From Streptomyces sp. BA2 (GTDB lineage Bacteria; Actinomycetota; Actinomycetes; Streptomycetales; Streptomycetaceae): DNA of 64,000 bases. The DNA lies in the NCBI RefSeq assembly GCF_009769735.1, contig NZ_WSRO01000002.1, forward strand, positions 4,104,001-4,168,000. Direction: 5' to 3'. Positions 29,886 through 38,557 of this stretch are shown here, in pieces. Below the pieces are notes generated by a model. It was not told the DNA's origin and made no database searches. It saw nothing but the letters and a program-made list of their open reading frames with translations. How positions within the stretch are numbered: position 1 is the stretch's first letter; every line of letters begins with the position of its first letter. The translations under genes were made by a program, and so were the position numbers.

Positions 29886-30751
29886 GAAGCGGCCCCCTTG
29901 TGCTCGGCGATCCGCGCGAACTCCTCCACCGTCAGCGCCTCGCCGCGCGCCTGCGGCGAGACTCCGGCGGCGACGAGTGCCGCCTCGGCCTCGGCCGCCG
30001 AGCCCGCCCATCCGGCGAGGGCGGCGCGCAGGGTCTTGCGGCGCTGGGCGAAGGCGGCGTCGACGACGGCGAAGACTTCCTTCTTCGAAGCGGTGGTCTT
30101 GACCGGCTCGGCGCGCCGCACGAGCGAGACGAGACCCGAGTCGACGTTCGGCGCGGGCCAGAAGACGTTGCGCCCGATGGAACCGGCGCGCTTCACGTCG
30201 GCGTACCAGTTCGCCTTCACGGAGGGCACGCCGTACACCTTCGAGCCCGGCGCCGCGGCGAGGCGGTCGGCGACCTCGGCCTGCACCATCACGAGCGTGC
30301 GCTCGATGGTGGGGAAGGTGTCGAGCATGTGCAGCAGGACCGGCACGGCCACGTTGTACGGAAGGTTGGCGACCAGCGCGGTCGGGGCGGGGCCCGGCAG
30401 CTCGCGTACGAGCATGGCGTCGCTGTGCACCAGCGCGAAGGAGCCGGCCTTGGCCGGCCGCCGGGCCTCGACGGTCGCGGGCAGCGCGCTGGCGAGGACG
30501 TCGTCGATCTCCACCGCGATCACGCTGTCCGCAGTGTCGAGGAGAGCCAGGGTCAGCGAGCCGAGCCCCGGGCCGACCTCGACGACCACGTCCTGCGGGC
30601 CGACTTCCGCGGTGCGGACGATGCGGCGGACGGTGTTGGCGTCGATGACGAAGTTCTGGCCGCGCTGCTTTGTCGGGCGTACGCCGAGGGCGGCTGCCAG
30701 CTCGCGGATGTCGGCGGCGCCGAGAAGGCTGCCGGGCTCACTGTTACTCAC
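29882..30751 (-). CDS. rsmA: 16S rRNA (adenine1518-N6/adenine1519-N6)-dimethyltransferase
   Basis: 289 aa, also known as KsgA. It dimethylates two adenines in helix 45 of 16S rRNA during 30S maturation. Motifs are [15 protein letters not shown], the SAM-binding [16 protein letters not shown] and the catalytic [11 protein letters not shown]. The GTG start at 30751 begins MSNSEPG. It lies between rpfB and ispE; the 168-bp gap toward rpfB holds degenerate dispersed repeats. Confidence 0.96.
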   Translation of the reverse strand: MSNSEPGSLLGAADIRELAAALGVRPTKQRGQNFVIDANTVRRIVRTAEVGPQDVVVEVGPGLGSLTLALLDTADSVIAVEIDDVLASALPATVEARRPAKAGSFALVHSDAMLVRELPGPAPTALVANLPYNVAVPVLLHMLDTFPTIERTLVMVQAEVADRLAAAPGSKVYGVPSVKANWYADVKRAGSIGRNVFWPAPNVDSGLVSLVRRAEPVKTTASKKEVFAVVDAAFAQRRKTLRAALAGWAGSAAEAEAALVAAGVSPQARGEALTVEEFARIAEHKGAAS

Positions 30752-30800
30752 CCCCCAAGGTTACGGCGCCTGGCCCCTGGGCCTTCACCAGTCTGCTGCC

Positions 30801-30912
30801 GGTTGCCCCGCAGCCTTGCCTGCCCGAACGGGCCTCTCCCACCCACCCGCCCGTTCACCCCGCAGCCTCCCCTGCACGAACAAGCTTTCCCGCCCTCCCG
30901 ATTGCCCCGCAG
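30801..30912. repeat. Degenerate copies of the dispersed C-rich repeat (locus D)
   Basis: Three direct TTGCCCCGCAGC-like anchors at 30803, 30854 and 30902 are spaced 51 and 48 bp apart. Between the first two lies CTCCCACCCACCCGCCCG. The GC hairpin part of the family is lost. They fill the rpfB-rsmA gap inside an operon. Confidence 0.6.
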
Positions 30913-30919
30913 CGCCCCG

Positions 30920-32263
30920 CTACAGCCGCCCCCCACAATGCGGCCACGGGCTGGCCCCCCGCTGCACGTACAGCTTCTTCGCGCGGTACGTCTGTTCCTC
31001 CGCGGAAGCGTCCTGGGGGCGGCCCGAGCCGCCCAGGCCCTGCCAGGTTCGTGTGTCGAACTGGTACAGGCCCCCGTACGTCCCCGACGGGTCCACCGCG
31101 TTCGGGCGGCCGCCCGACTCGCAGTGCGCCAGCGAGCCCCAGTTCAGGCCCTCCGCCCCCGCCACCGAGTTCGGACGCTGCTTCGTGCCGACCTTCACGA
31201 TCTGCGTCTGCGGCTCCCGCACGACCTCCGACCGCACCCGGCGCGGCTTCTGCTTGACGCCGTTGACCGTCCGCAGCGCGTACGTCACCCGCCGGGTCCC
31301 CTGTTGCCCCTGCCGCTCCACGACCTCCGTACCGGTGAACAGCGAGGGATCGTCCGTCCGCCGCACGTCGAACGGGATCGGCTCCTCCCGCACCTCCTTC
31401 CGCCCGGAGATCCGCATGACGGTGACCGTCTGCCCGTCGCGCGGAAAGCTGCCGGGCGCGACGGAGGTCGTGTCCTGTCCGTTCAGGGTGATCCCGGACT
31501 CCTCGACCGCTTCCCGCACCGTCGCCGCGTTCGTACGGATGGTCCGCTCACGCCCGTCCGCCATGATCGTCACGGTGCGCTCGGTCCGTACGTCGAGATC
31601 GAGGCCGTCCCGCTCGATCCGCTTGCTCCGCGAGGCGGACAGATAGGCGCCCTCGGCCCGCACCCCGAGCTGCCGCAGCGCGCCGTCCACCGTGCGCGCC
31701 GTCGTCCACACCTCGCGCCGCTGCCCGTCGAGGGTGAGCTTGACCGGCCGGCCGTAGCGGACGGCGATCTCGTCGCCGCTGGCCAGGGCCGTGCTCGCGG
31801 TCGGCGCCACGATGTCGTGCGTGCCGAAGTCCACGCCCTCGTCCTCAAGCAGCTCGCCGACGTCGTCCGCGAAGGTGTGCAGGGTCCGCGACTCGCCGTC
31901 GACACTCAGCCGCACGGCCTTGTCGTTGGCGACGAAGGCCGAGGTGCCGCCCGCGAGGAAGGCGACGACCAGCGCCTGCGGCAACAGCCGCCGCAACGAC
32001 TCGGGCCGCTCCGACGGTCCCTTCGCCTTCTTGCGCCGGGCGGCCCGCCGCGCCTCGGCCCGCCCCCCGTCAGGGGCGGAACCGGTGGCCTGCCGGGGAA
32101 GGTAATCCCCGGGCCCGAGCTCAGCCTCAAGCCCCAGCTCGGCCTCAAGCCCCAGCTCAGCCTCAAGTCCAAGCTCGGGCTCAAGCTCGGGCTCAAAGGT
32201 CGTGCCGCCCCTGTAAGACGTCTCGTACTGCGGCGGCTGCGACGACTGCGGCGCATGACTCAC
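30920..32263 (-). CDS. rpfB: Resuscitation-promoting factor, RpfB type
   Basis: 447 aa. An acidic N-terminal tail contains a six-residue GLEAEL-type repeat encoded by 18-bp DNA repeats (32113-32193). A basic patch and a signal anchor (LVVAFLAGGTSAFVA) near residue 95 follow, then three DUF348 domains, a G5 domain (EEPIPFDVRRTDD) and the C-terminal transglycosylase-like Rpf domain (residues about 370-447; NWGSLAHCESGGRPNAVDPSGTYGGLYQF). It cleaves peptidoglycan during spore germination or growth restart. The start is GTG. It is the first gene of rpfB-rsmA-ispE. Confidence 0.95.
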   Translation of the reverse strand: MSHAPQSSQPPQYETSYRGGTTFEPELEPELGLEAELGLEAELGLEAELGPGDYLPRQATGSAPDGGRAEARRAARRKKAKGPSERPESLRRLLPQALVVAFLAGGTSAFVANDKAVRLSVDGESRTLHTFADDVGELLEDEGVDFGTHDIVAPTASTALASGDEIAVRYGRPVKLTLDGQRREVWTTARTVDGALRQLGVRAEGAYLSASRSKRIERDGLDLDVRTERTVTIMADGRERTIRTNAATVREAVEESGITLNGQDTTSVAPGSFPRDGQTVTVMRISGRKEVREEPIPFDVRRTDDPSLFTGTEVVERQGQQGTRRVTYALRTVNGVKQKPRRVRSEVVREPQTQIVKVGTKQRPNSVAGAEGLNWGSLAHCESGGRPNAVDPSGTYGGLYQFDTRTWQGLGGSGRPQDASAEEQTYRAKKLYVQRGASPWPHCGGRL

Positions 32264-32283
32264 GACGACGCTCCAGCGTTCTC

Positions 32284-32343
32284 GTTCTGGTCCGGATCGG
32301 GCGAGACGGACCAGAACCTAGCGGAGCGGCCGTCACTCTCCAA
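32284..32343 (-). promoter_or_regulatory. rpfB promoter with an 11-bp inverted repeat over the start region
   Basis: On the minus strand TTGGAG (complement 32338-32343), 17 bp and TAGGTT (complement 32315-32320) fit a vegetative promoter. A perfect inverted repeat GTTCTGGTCCG (32284-32294) / CGGACCAGAAC (32307-32317), spacer 12 bp, overlaps the -10 and the expected start. It ends 21 bp before the rpfB GTG. It may be an operator or a leader hairpin. In M. tuberculosis the same operon has a reported RNA switch. Confidence 0.55.
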
Positions 32344-32405
32344 AGCGGGACGACTACGCGGTGTCGCGGTGCGGCCCTGGGCTGCAGGACCACGGGCGTT
32401 ATCGC

Positions 32406-33290
32406 TCAGTAATCAAATGCACGCGCCGTATTGACCGAGATCGCCTCGGCCATGGCGTCCTCGCCGATCCCCCGCACCTCGGCCATGGCCCGCAATGTGA
32501 CCGGAATGAGATACGGCGCGTTAGGCCGTCCGCGGTAGGGAGCGGGCGTGAGGAAGGGCGCGTCGGTCTCCACGAGTACGAGTTCGAGCGGGGCGACGGC
32601 CAGCGCGTCCCGCAGCCCCTGCGCGTTCTTGAACGTCACGTTGCCCGCGAAGGACATGAAGTACCCGTGTTCCGCGCAGACTTGGGCCATCGCGGCGTCA
32701 CCCGAGTAACAGTGGAAGACGGTGCGCTCCGGAGCCCCCTCCTCCTTCAGGACCCGCAGCACGTCCTCGTGCGCCTCGCGATCGTGGATGACCAGGGCCT
32801 TGCCGTGCCGCTTGGCGATCTCGATGTGGGCGCGAAAGGACCGCTCCTGGGCGGCCTTGCCCTCCGGCCCGGTGCGGAAGTAGTCGAGCCCGGTCTCGCC
32901 CACGCCCTTGACCTGCGGCAGCGCGGCAAGGCGGTCGATCTCGGCGAGCGCGGCGTCGAGCGCGCCGTCACCGCCCGCCTCGCGCGCCCCCTGCCGTGAC
33001 CAGCCGTCGGGGTCGCCGTGCACGATGCGCGGCGCCTCGTTGGGATGCAGGGCGACGGTGGCGTGCACGCTCTCGTACGCGGCGGCCGTCTTTGCGGCCC
33101 AGCGCGAACCCGCCACGTCACAGCCCACCTGCACGACCGTCGTCACCCCCACCGCCGCAGCCTTGGCGAGCCCCTCGTCCACCGTCCCCGACTGCATGTC
33201 GAGGTGGGTGTGGGAGTCGGCGACCGCCACCCGAAGGGCTTCGGGCAGCGGCGGCGCGGCATTCTTGGCGTCGGCGTCTTTGGAAGGCAT
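32406..33290 (-). CDS. tatD: TatD-family metal-dependent deoxyribonuclease
   Basis: 294 aa TIM-barrel hydrolase. Metal ligands are visible in ADSHTHLDM near residue 30, GVGETGLDYFR, FRAHIEIAKRHGKALVIHDREAHED, VFHCYSG and LVETDAPFL. It acts as a 3'-5' DNA/RNA exonuclease in quality control. The start is ATG at 33290. It lies upstream of rpfB and 73 bp downstream of the zinc-ribbon gene; that gap contains 20-bp tandem repeats. Confidence 0.93.
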   Translation of the reverse strand: MPSKDADAKNAAPPLPEALRVAVADSHTHLDMQSGTVDEGLAKAAAVGVTTVVQVGCDVAGSRWAAKTAAAYESVHATVALHPNEAPRIVHGDPDGWSRQGAREAGGDGALDAALAEIDRLAALPQVKGVGETGLDYFRTGPEGKAAQERSFRAHIEIAKRHGKALVIHDREAHEDVLRVLKEEGAPERTVFHCYSGDAAMAQVCAEHGYFMSFAGNVTFKNAQGLRDALAVAPLELVLVETDAPFLTPAPYRGRPNAPYLIPVTLRAMAEVRGIGEDAMAEAISVNTARAFDY

Positions 33291-33300
33291 GCCCCGATCC

Positions 33301-33370
33301 TACGAAGGGAGCGTCATCCCTACGAAGGGAGCGTCATCCCTCCGAAAGGGACGTCATCCGACGTCATCCC
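33301..33370. repeat. 20-bp tandem repeats between the zinc-ribbon gene and tatD
   Basis: TACGAAGGGAGCGTCATCCC occurs perfectly at 33301-33320 and 33321-33340. A diverged third unit spans 33341-33360 and a half unit 33361-33370. The last unit runs into the stop codon of the zinc-ribbon gene (33364-33366). Confidence 0.85.
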
Positions 33371-33795
33371 GCCTTGCGGTGGTGGAAGGGGTGCAGCAGC
33401 GCCGACAGATGCCAGTGGTGGTGCTTGGGCTCGTGGGGTTCCTGGGATTCCTGGGATTCCGTCGCACCACCCCCGGAGGGTTCCGCCGCCGTCCTCGGCG
33501 CATGATGCCGCTGCATCAGATCGAGCACCGACGAAACCTGCCCGGCCCGCATGATCCGCACGACATGCCCGCCGCAGTTGAGGCACGTCGGCCGGGTCAG
33601 CGGCGACGGCACATGCCGGCCGTCCGCCACGTACATCACGAATTCCTTGCCCTTGCCGTCCACGTGATGCTCGATCTCGTACGACTGTTCCCAGCCGTGC
33701 CCGCACCTCATGCAGGCGAAGGCGTAGGACTCGTGAACGGTGTCTATCGCGGTGGACGCCGTGGTGTGGTGACCGGTGTCGGCGATCTCACTCAT
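33364..33795 (-). CDS. Zinc-ribbon-like protein of unknown function
   Basis: 143 aa from the ATG at 33795, set by AGAGGAG. Two Cys pairs, CMRCGHGW and CLNCGGHV, about 40 residues apart suggest a zinc ribbon. The C-terminal part has Ser/Gln/Glu repeats (ESQESQEP) and a His-rich end (KHHHWHLSALLHPFHHRK). No function is known to me. It lies between rsmI and tatD. The 193-bp gap upstream shows no further gene. Confidence 0.75.
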   Translation of the reverse strand: MSEIADTGHHTTASTAIDTVHESYAFACMRCGHGWEQSYEIEHHVDGKGKEFVMYVADGRHVPSPLTRPTCLNCGGHVVRIMRAGQVSSVLDLMQRHHAPRTAAEPSGGGATESQESQEPHEPKHHHWHLSALLHPFHHRKAG

Positions 33796-33988
33796 GCCAG
33801 CTCCTCTTGTCCGCTGGACAAGCGCTGCCGACCGGGCTTTCCTCCCGACCGGAAGCGTGGGGACGGGTGCGTCCCCTTTGACCAGTGGACGCCTTTCCCG
33901 GAGCGAGCGCATCAGACCTGTCGACAGTTGAAGCCGATTTGGCCTTTCCTTAGCCTTCAGGCCCGGTGCACGGCCCGCACTTTGCCTT

Positions 33989-34885
33989 TCACGATAGTCC
34001 TTTGCCGTCCGATGGGGCGGCCCGAGCCGCATTCTTTGCCGCGACCACGGCATCGAATACGTCGCGCTTGGGCAACCCCGCTTCGGCCGCGACGGCGGCG
34101 ATCGCCTCCTTGCGTCGCTCCCCCGCCTCCTCGCGCACCCGCACCCTGCGCACCAGCTCATCCGGGCCCAGGTCACCGGGGCTTTTCTCCGGTGCGCCCT
34201 CGACGACGACGGTGATCTCACCGCGTACGCCGTCGGCCGCCCACTCGGCGAGTTCCTTCAGCGAACCCCGCTTGACCTCTTCGTACGTCTTGGTCAGCTC
34301 GCGGCAGACGGCCGCCCTGCGCTCGTCGCCGAACGCCTCGGCCATCGCGACGAGGGTGTCGTCGATCCGGTGCGGTGCCTCGAAGTAGACGAGAGTGCGA
34401 CGGTCCTCGGCCACTTCGCGCAGCCGCGAGAGCCGCTCGCCCGCCTTGCGCGGCAGGAAGCCCTCGAAGCAGAAGCGGTCCACCGGAAGGCCCGAGAGCG
34501 CGAGCGCGGTGAGCACGGCGGAAGGACCCGGCACGGCCGTGACCCGGATGTCCTTCTCCACGGCGGCGGCGACGAGCCGGTACCCGGGGTCGGAAACCGA
34601 CGGCATCCCGGCGTCCGTCACGAGCAGCACCCGCGCACCGCCGACCAGCGCCTCGACGAGCTCGGGTGTGCGCGCGGTCTCGTTGCCCTCGAAGTACGAG
34701 ACGACCCGCCCGCCCACCTGCACACCGAGCGCCTGGGTGAGCCTGCGGAGCCGCCGGGTGTCCTCGGCGGCCACGACATCGGCCGACTCCAGCTCGGCGG
34801 CCAGCCGCGGCGGTGCGTCGGCGACGTCGCCGATGGGGGTGCCCGCGAGCACCAGGGTTCCGGGGGAATCAGCGCTTCCTGTCAC
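33989..34885 (-). CDS. rsmI: 16S rRNA (cytidine1402-2'-O)-methyltransferase
   Basis: 298 aa tetrapyrrole-methylase-fold enzyme. GTPIGDVADAPPR opens the protein, and ISDPG-type VTDAGMPSVSDPGYRLV and the conserved FEGFLPRKAGERLSRL follow. It 2'-O-methylates C1402 at the ribosomal P site. The GTG start at 34885 follows GAGGA. It is divergent from pmt across 63 bp. Confidence 0.95.
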   Translation of the reverse strand: MTGSADSPGTLVLAGTPIGDVADAPPRLAAELESADVVAAEDTRRLRRLTQALGVQVGGRVVSYFEGNETARTPELVEALVGGARVLLVTDAGMPSVSDPGYRLVAAAVEKDIRVTAVPGPSAVLTALALSGLPVDRFCFEGFLPRKAGERLSRLREVAEDRRTLVYFEAPHRIDDTLVAMAEAFGDERRAAVCRELTKTYEEVKRGSLKELAEWAADGVRGEITVVVEGAPEKSPGDLGPDELVRRVRVREEAGERRKEAIAAVAAEAGLPKRDVFDAVVAAKNAARAAPSDGKGLS

Positions 34886-34948
34886 TGTTCCATCCTCGCA
34901 GGGGCCGGGGGACGGGACTCACACAGTCGGGTTCCCTACGATGGCGCG

Positions 34949-36697
34949 GTGACCAGTACCGCGTCTTCCCCGGACACCCGCCAGGGCCAGGCAGCCGAGG
35001 AGCAGCAGCCGTCGTGGCAGCACAGGCTGCGCCGCTTCGGCTACGTGGCGCGGCCCACCGGGCCCACCGCCGATGTCCGGGCCCGGCTCGTGCCCGCGTA
35101 CACCGAACCGAGCCCACGCCTGTGGGCGTCGATCGGCATGCCGAAGAGTTACGCCGGTCAACTGGTCCGGTGGTCGGGCTGGATCGGCCCGCTGCTGATC
35201 ACGCTCGTCGCGGGGCTCACCCGGTTCTGGAATCTCGGCAGCCCGAAGGCCGTGATATTCGACGAGACGTACTACGCCAAGGACGCCTGGGCGCTGATCC
35301 ACCGGGGCTTCGAGGTCAACTGGCCGGAGAAGGTCAACGACACCGTCCTGCAGCAGGGTTCGGGCGTCACGATCCCCACGGACGCCGCGTACGTCGTGCA
35401 TCCGCCGGTCGGCAAGTACGTCATCGGCATCGGCGAGTGGCTCTTCGGCTTCGACCCGTTCGGCTGGCGCTTCATGACGGCGGTGCTCGGCACTCTGTCG
35501 GTCCTGATGCTGTGCCGGATCGGGCGGCGCCTCTTCCGCTCGACGTTCCTGGGCTGTCTGGCGGGCGCGCTGCTCGCGGTGGACGGGCTGCACTTCGTGA
35601 TGAGCCGCACCGCGCTGCTCGACCAGATCCTGATGTTCTTCGTGCTCGCCGCGTTCGGCTGCTTCCTGATCGACCGTGACAAGGCGCGCGAACGGCTCGC
35701 GGCCGGGCTTCCGGCCGACGAGGACGGCCGGGTCCGGCCCGACGCGTACGTCGCCGAGACGCTGCGCCTGGGGTGGCGTCCCTGGCGCTGGGCTGCCGGT
35801 CTCTGCCTGGGGCTCGCCTTCGGTACCAAGTGGAACGGCCTGTACATCATGGTCTTCTTCTGCTTGATGACCGTCCTGTGGGACGTGGGCAGCCGCCGCG
35901 TCGCCGGCGCCGAGCGCCCCTACCGCGCGGTCCTGAAGCGGGACGTATTCCCGGCGTTCGTCTCGACGGTGCCGGTCGCGATCGGTACGTACGTCCTGTC
36001 CTGGCTGGGCTGGATCCTCTCCCCGACCGACGGCTCGGGCGGCTACTACCGCAACTGGGCGGCCACGGACGGCAAGGGCGGCTCCTGGACGTTCCTGCCC
36101 GACTGGCTGCGCAGCCTGTGGCACTACGAACACGCGGTCTACGACTTCCACGTGGGGCTCTCGTCGCCGCACACGTACCAGTCGAACCCGTGGAGCTGGA
36201 TCGTCGACGGCCGCCCCGTCTCGTACTTCTACGAGTCGCCGCTGCCCGGCAAGGACGGCTGCCCGTCCGGCACCGCCGAGAAGTGCGCCCGCGAGGTTCT
36301 CGCGCTCGGCACTCCGATGCTGTGGTGGGCGGGCGCCTTCGCGCTGCTCTACGTGCTGTGGCGGTGGGTGTTCCGCAGGGACTGGCGTGCGGGCGCGATC
36401 GTGTGCGGGATCGCGGCGGGTTATCTGCCGTGGTTCATGTACCAGGAGCGGACGATCTTCTTCTTCTACGCGGTCGTCTTCGTGCCGTTCCTGTGCCTTG
36501 CCGTGGCGATGATGATCGGCGCGATTCTCGGTCCGCCGGGGTCCAGTGAGCGGCGGCGGGTCGTGGGGGCCGCGGCATCAGGCGTACTGGTGCTCCTGAT
36601 CCTCTGGAACTTCATCTGGTTCTGGCCGATTTACACCGGCCAGGCCATTCCGATCGATTCCTGGCGGGCCAGAATGCTCCTGGATACGTGGGTATAG
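34949..36697 (+). CDS. pmt: Protein O-mannosyltransferase
   Basis: 582 aa GT39 membrane enzyme with about ten transmembrane segments. It transfers mannose from polyprenyl-phosphate-mannose to Ser/Thr of exported proteins. The acidic motif FDETYYAKDAW near residue 105 and the PVGKYVIGIGEWLFG segment are diagnostic. The GTG at 34949 is chosen because homology-like sequence starts just after; upstream codons run into rsmI. In S. coelicolor pmt (SCO3154, from memory) is needed for phage phiC31 infection. Leaderless or weak-site initiation is likely. Confidence 0.93.
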   Translation: MTSTASSPDTRQGQAAEEQQPSWQHRLRRFGYVARPTGPTADVRARLVPAYTEPSPRLWASIGMPKSYAGQLVRWSGWIGPLLITLVAGLTRFWNLGSPKAVIFDETYYAKDAWALIHRGFEVNWPEKVNDTVLQQGSGVTIPTDAAYVVHPPVGKYVIGIGEWLFGFDPFGWRFMTAVLGTLSVLMLCRIGRRLFRSTFLGCLAGALLAVDGLHFVMSRTALLDQILMFFVLAAFGCFLIDRDKARERLAAGLPADEDGRVRPDAYVAETLRLGWRPWRWAAGLCLGLAFGTKWNGLYIMVFFCLMTVLWDVGSRRVAGAERPYRAVLKRDVFPAFVSTVPVAIGTYVLSWLGWILSPTDGSGGYYRNWAATDGKGGSWTFLPDWLRSLWHYEHAVYDFHVGLSSPHTYQSNPWSWIVDGRPVSYFYESPLPGKDGCPSGTAEKCAREVLALGTPMLWWAGAFALLYVLWRWVFRRDWRAGAIVCGIAAGYLPWFMYQERTIFFFYAVVFVPFLCLAVAMMIGAILGPPGSSERRRVVGAAASGVLVLLILWNFIWFWPIYTGQAIPIDSWRARMLLDTWV

Positions 36698-36785
36698 CCA
36701 CGTGCGTGTAGTACACACCTTGGACACCTTCGGATAACGGCAGCCTCGTACGTCCCCCGCGCCGCTTATGGTTTTCGGCGAGCGA

Positions 36786-36809
36786 CCCTCCCGAATTCAT
36801 TCGGGAGGG
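36786..36809 (+). terminator. 11-bp hairpin between pmt and the first PBP
   Basis: CCCTCCCGAAT (36786-36796), loop TC and ATTCGGGAGGG (36799-36809) pair perfectly. It lies 88 bp after pmt and 22 bp before the PBP start, so it may terminate pmt transcription or shape the PBP leader. Confidence 0.65.
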
Positions 36810-36831
36810 CTCCTGGGGAGGGGAACGCGGC

Positions 36832-38463
36832 ATGCGTAAAGGGGTAAAGGTCACTCTGGTCGGTGGGGTGTTCGCCGTCATGGTCGGGGGCGCGGGGTAC
36901 GGCGCGTACAACTTGGTGAACGGCGTGACGGGGGGCGGCGGTTCATCGGCGTCGGGCCCCGAGGCGGTGCGGACCGGGCCGCCGACGAGCGCTGAGATCG
37001 GCGAGACGACGGAGACGTTCTTCACCGCGTGGGCCGAGGGCGACGCCGAGAAGGCCTCGCGCTACACGAACAACGCGGAAGTGGCCTCGCAGATCCTGAC
37101 CGGCTACCGCGAGGACGCCCACCTGACGAAGGTGAAGCTCACGCCGGGCAGGGCCACCGGCACGACCGTGCCGTTCTCGGTCGAGGCCACGGTGTCGTAC
37201 AAGGGAAAGACCAAGCCCTTTGCGTACGAATCCGAGCTGACCGTCGTCCGTGGCAAGACCTCCGGGCGCGCGCTCGTCGACTGGGACCCCTCGGTCGTCC
37301 ACCCGGACCTGAAGCGGGGCGACACCCTGGCGACCGGCGAGGCCGCCGCGCCCCCCATCCAGGCCGTCGACCGGCACGGTCAGGTCCTGGACAAGAAGGA
37401 CTACCCCTCGCTCGGCCCGGTCCTGGACCAGCTGCGCGCGAAGTACGGCGACGAGGCGGGCGGCACCCCCGGCGTGGAGCTCTACGTCCAGCACGCGGAC
37501 GAGGCCGCGGGCACCGAGACGCTCCTCACGCTCGCCAAGGGCAAGGCGGGCAAGCTGAGGACGACGCTGAGCGCACCCGCGCAGCGAGCCGCGGAGAAGG
37601 CGGTGTCGCGGCACGCGAACTCCTCGGTGGTCGCCGTGCAGCCGAGCTCCGGCGAGGTCCTCGCGATGGCCAACCACCGGCAGGACGAGTTCAACGCGGC
37701 GTTCCAGGGCAAGCTGGCCCCCGGCTCGACGATGAAGATCGTCTCGGCGGCGATGCTCATCGACAAGGGCGTGACGAAGGCGAGCGGCCCCGCGCCCTGC
37801 CCCGACTCCGCGGTCTGGCAGGGCCGGCGGATCGACAATCTCCCGGGCCTGGCACCGGACGAGAACGCGACCCTGGCCGACAGCTTCGCGCGGTCCTGCA
37901 ACACCGCGTTCGTGAAGCTGGTCGACGAGGACGGCATCACGGACGAGTCCCTCACCGAGGAGGCGCAGAACGGCTTCGGCCTCGGCCTCGACTGGAAGGT
38001 GGGCATCCCCACGCAGGACGGCACCGTCCCCGCGACCGCGGGCGGCGAGCGCGCCGAGGCCATCATCGGCCAGGGCAAGGTGCAGATGAACCCGCTCAAC
38101 ATGGCGTCGGTCACGGCGACCGCGATGACGGGGGCCTTCCGGCAGCCGGTCATCGTGGACCCGGGCCTCGACGACCGTCAGCTGGCCCAGGCACGCGGCC
38201 TGCCCGCGTCCACGGTGCAGCAGCTGCGCCAGATGATGAACCGCACGGCGGTCAGCGGCACCGGCGCCCGCGCCATGGCCGGGCTCAGCGGCAGCGTCGG
38301 CGCGAAGACGGGATCGGCGGAGGTCTACGGTCAGGAGAAGCCCAACAGCTGGTTCACCGGATACCGCGGCGACGTGGCGGCCGCGGCGGTGGCCCAGGAG
38401 GGCGGGCACGGAGGGGATACGGCCGGCCCTATCGTGGCGGCGGTACTTGCCGCAGGCAGTTGA
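36832..38463 (+). CDS. Penicillin-binding protein (class B) with MecA_N domain
   Basis: 543 aa. A signal anchor covers residues 5-30. An NTF2-like MecA_N domain (about 50-160) is followed by a transpeptidase domain. Its active-site motifs are SxxK in PGSTMKIV, SxN in SFARSCNTAF and KTG in GAKTGSAEVYG. It cross-links peptidoglycan outside the membrane. GGAGGGG precedes the ATG. It is paralogous to the next gene, 94 bp downstream; the pair matches SCO3156/SCO3157 as I recall them. Confidence 0.93.
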   Translation: MRKGVKVTLVGGVFAVMVGGAGYGAYNLVNGVTGGGGSSASGPEAVRTGPPTSAEIGETTETFFTAWAEGDAEKASRYTNNAEVASQILTGYREDAHLTKVKLTPGRATGTTVPFSVEATVSYKGKTKPFAYESELTVVRGKTSGRALVDWDPSVVHPDLKRGDTLATGEAAAPPIQAVDRHGQVLDKKDYPSLGPVLDQLRAKYGDEAGGTPGVELYVQHADEAAGTETLLTLAKGKAGKLRTTLSAPAQRAAEKAVSRHANSSVVAVQPSSGEVLAMANHRQDEFNAAFQGKLAPGSTMKIVSAAMLIDKGVTKASGPAPCPDSAVWQGRRIDNLPGLAPDENATLADSFARSCNTAFVKLVDEDGITDESLTEEAQNGFGLGLDWKVGIPTQDGTVPATAGGERAEAIIGQGKVQMNPLNMASVTATAMTGAFRQPVIVDPGLDDRQLAQARGLPASTVQQLRQMMNRTAVSGTGARAMAGLSGSVGAKTGSAEVYGQEKPNSWFTGYRGDVAAAAVAQEGGHGGDTAGPIVAAVLAAGS

Positions 38464-38557
38464 GCCATGTGGTCGGGGGCTTCATGAAAGCCCCCTAGTG
38501 TGGGGCCTTCCGGTGCGGAGCTTGGGGGCTCTGTGATCTGGGATCTGCGGAGGGTCA

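Noticed and set aside
29221..29900. Plus-strand frames antisense to ispE and ksgA
   Set aside because: They lack ribosome sites and conserved motifs, while the minus-strand genes are unambiguous.
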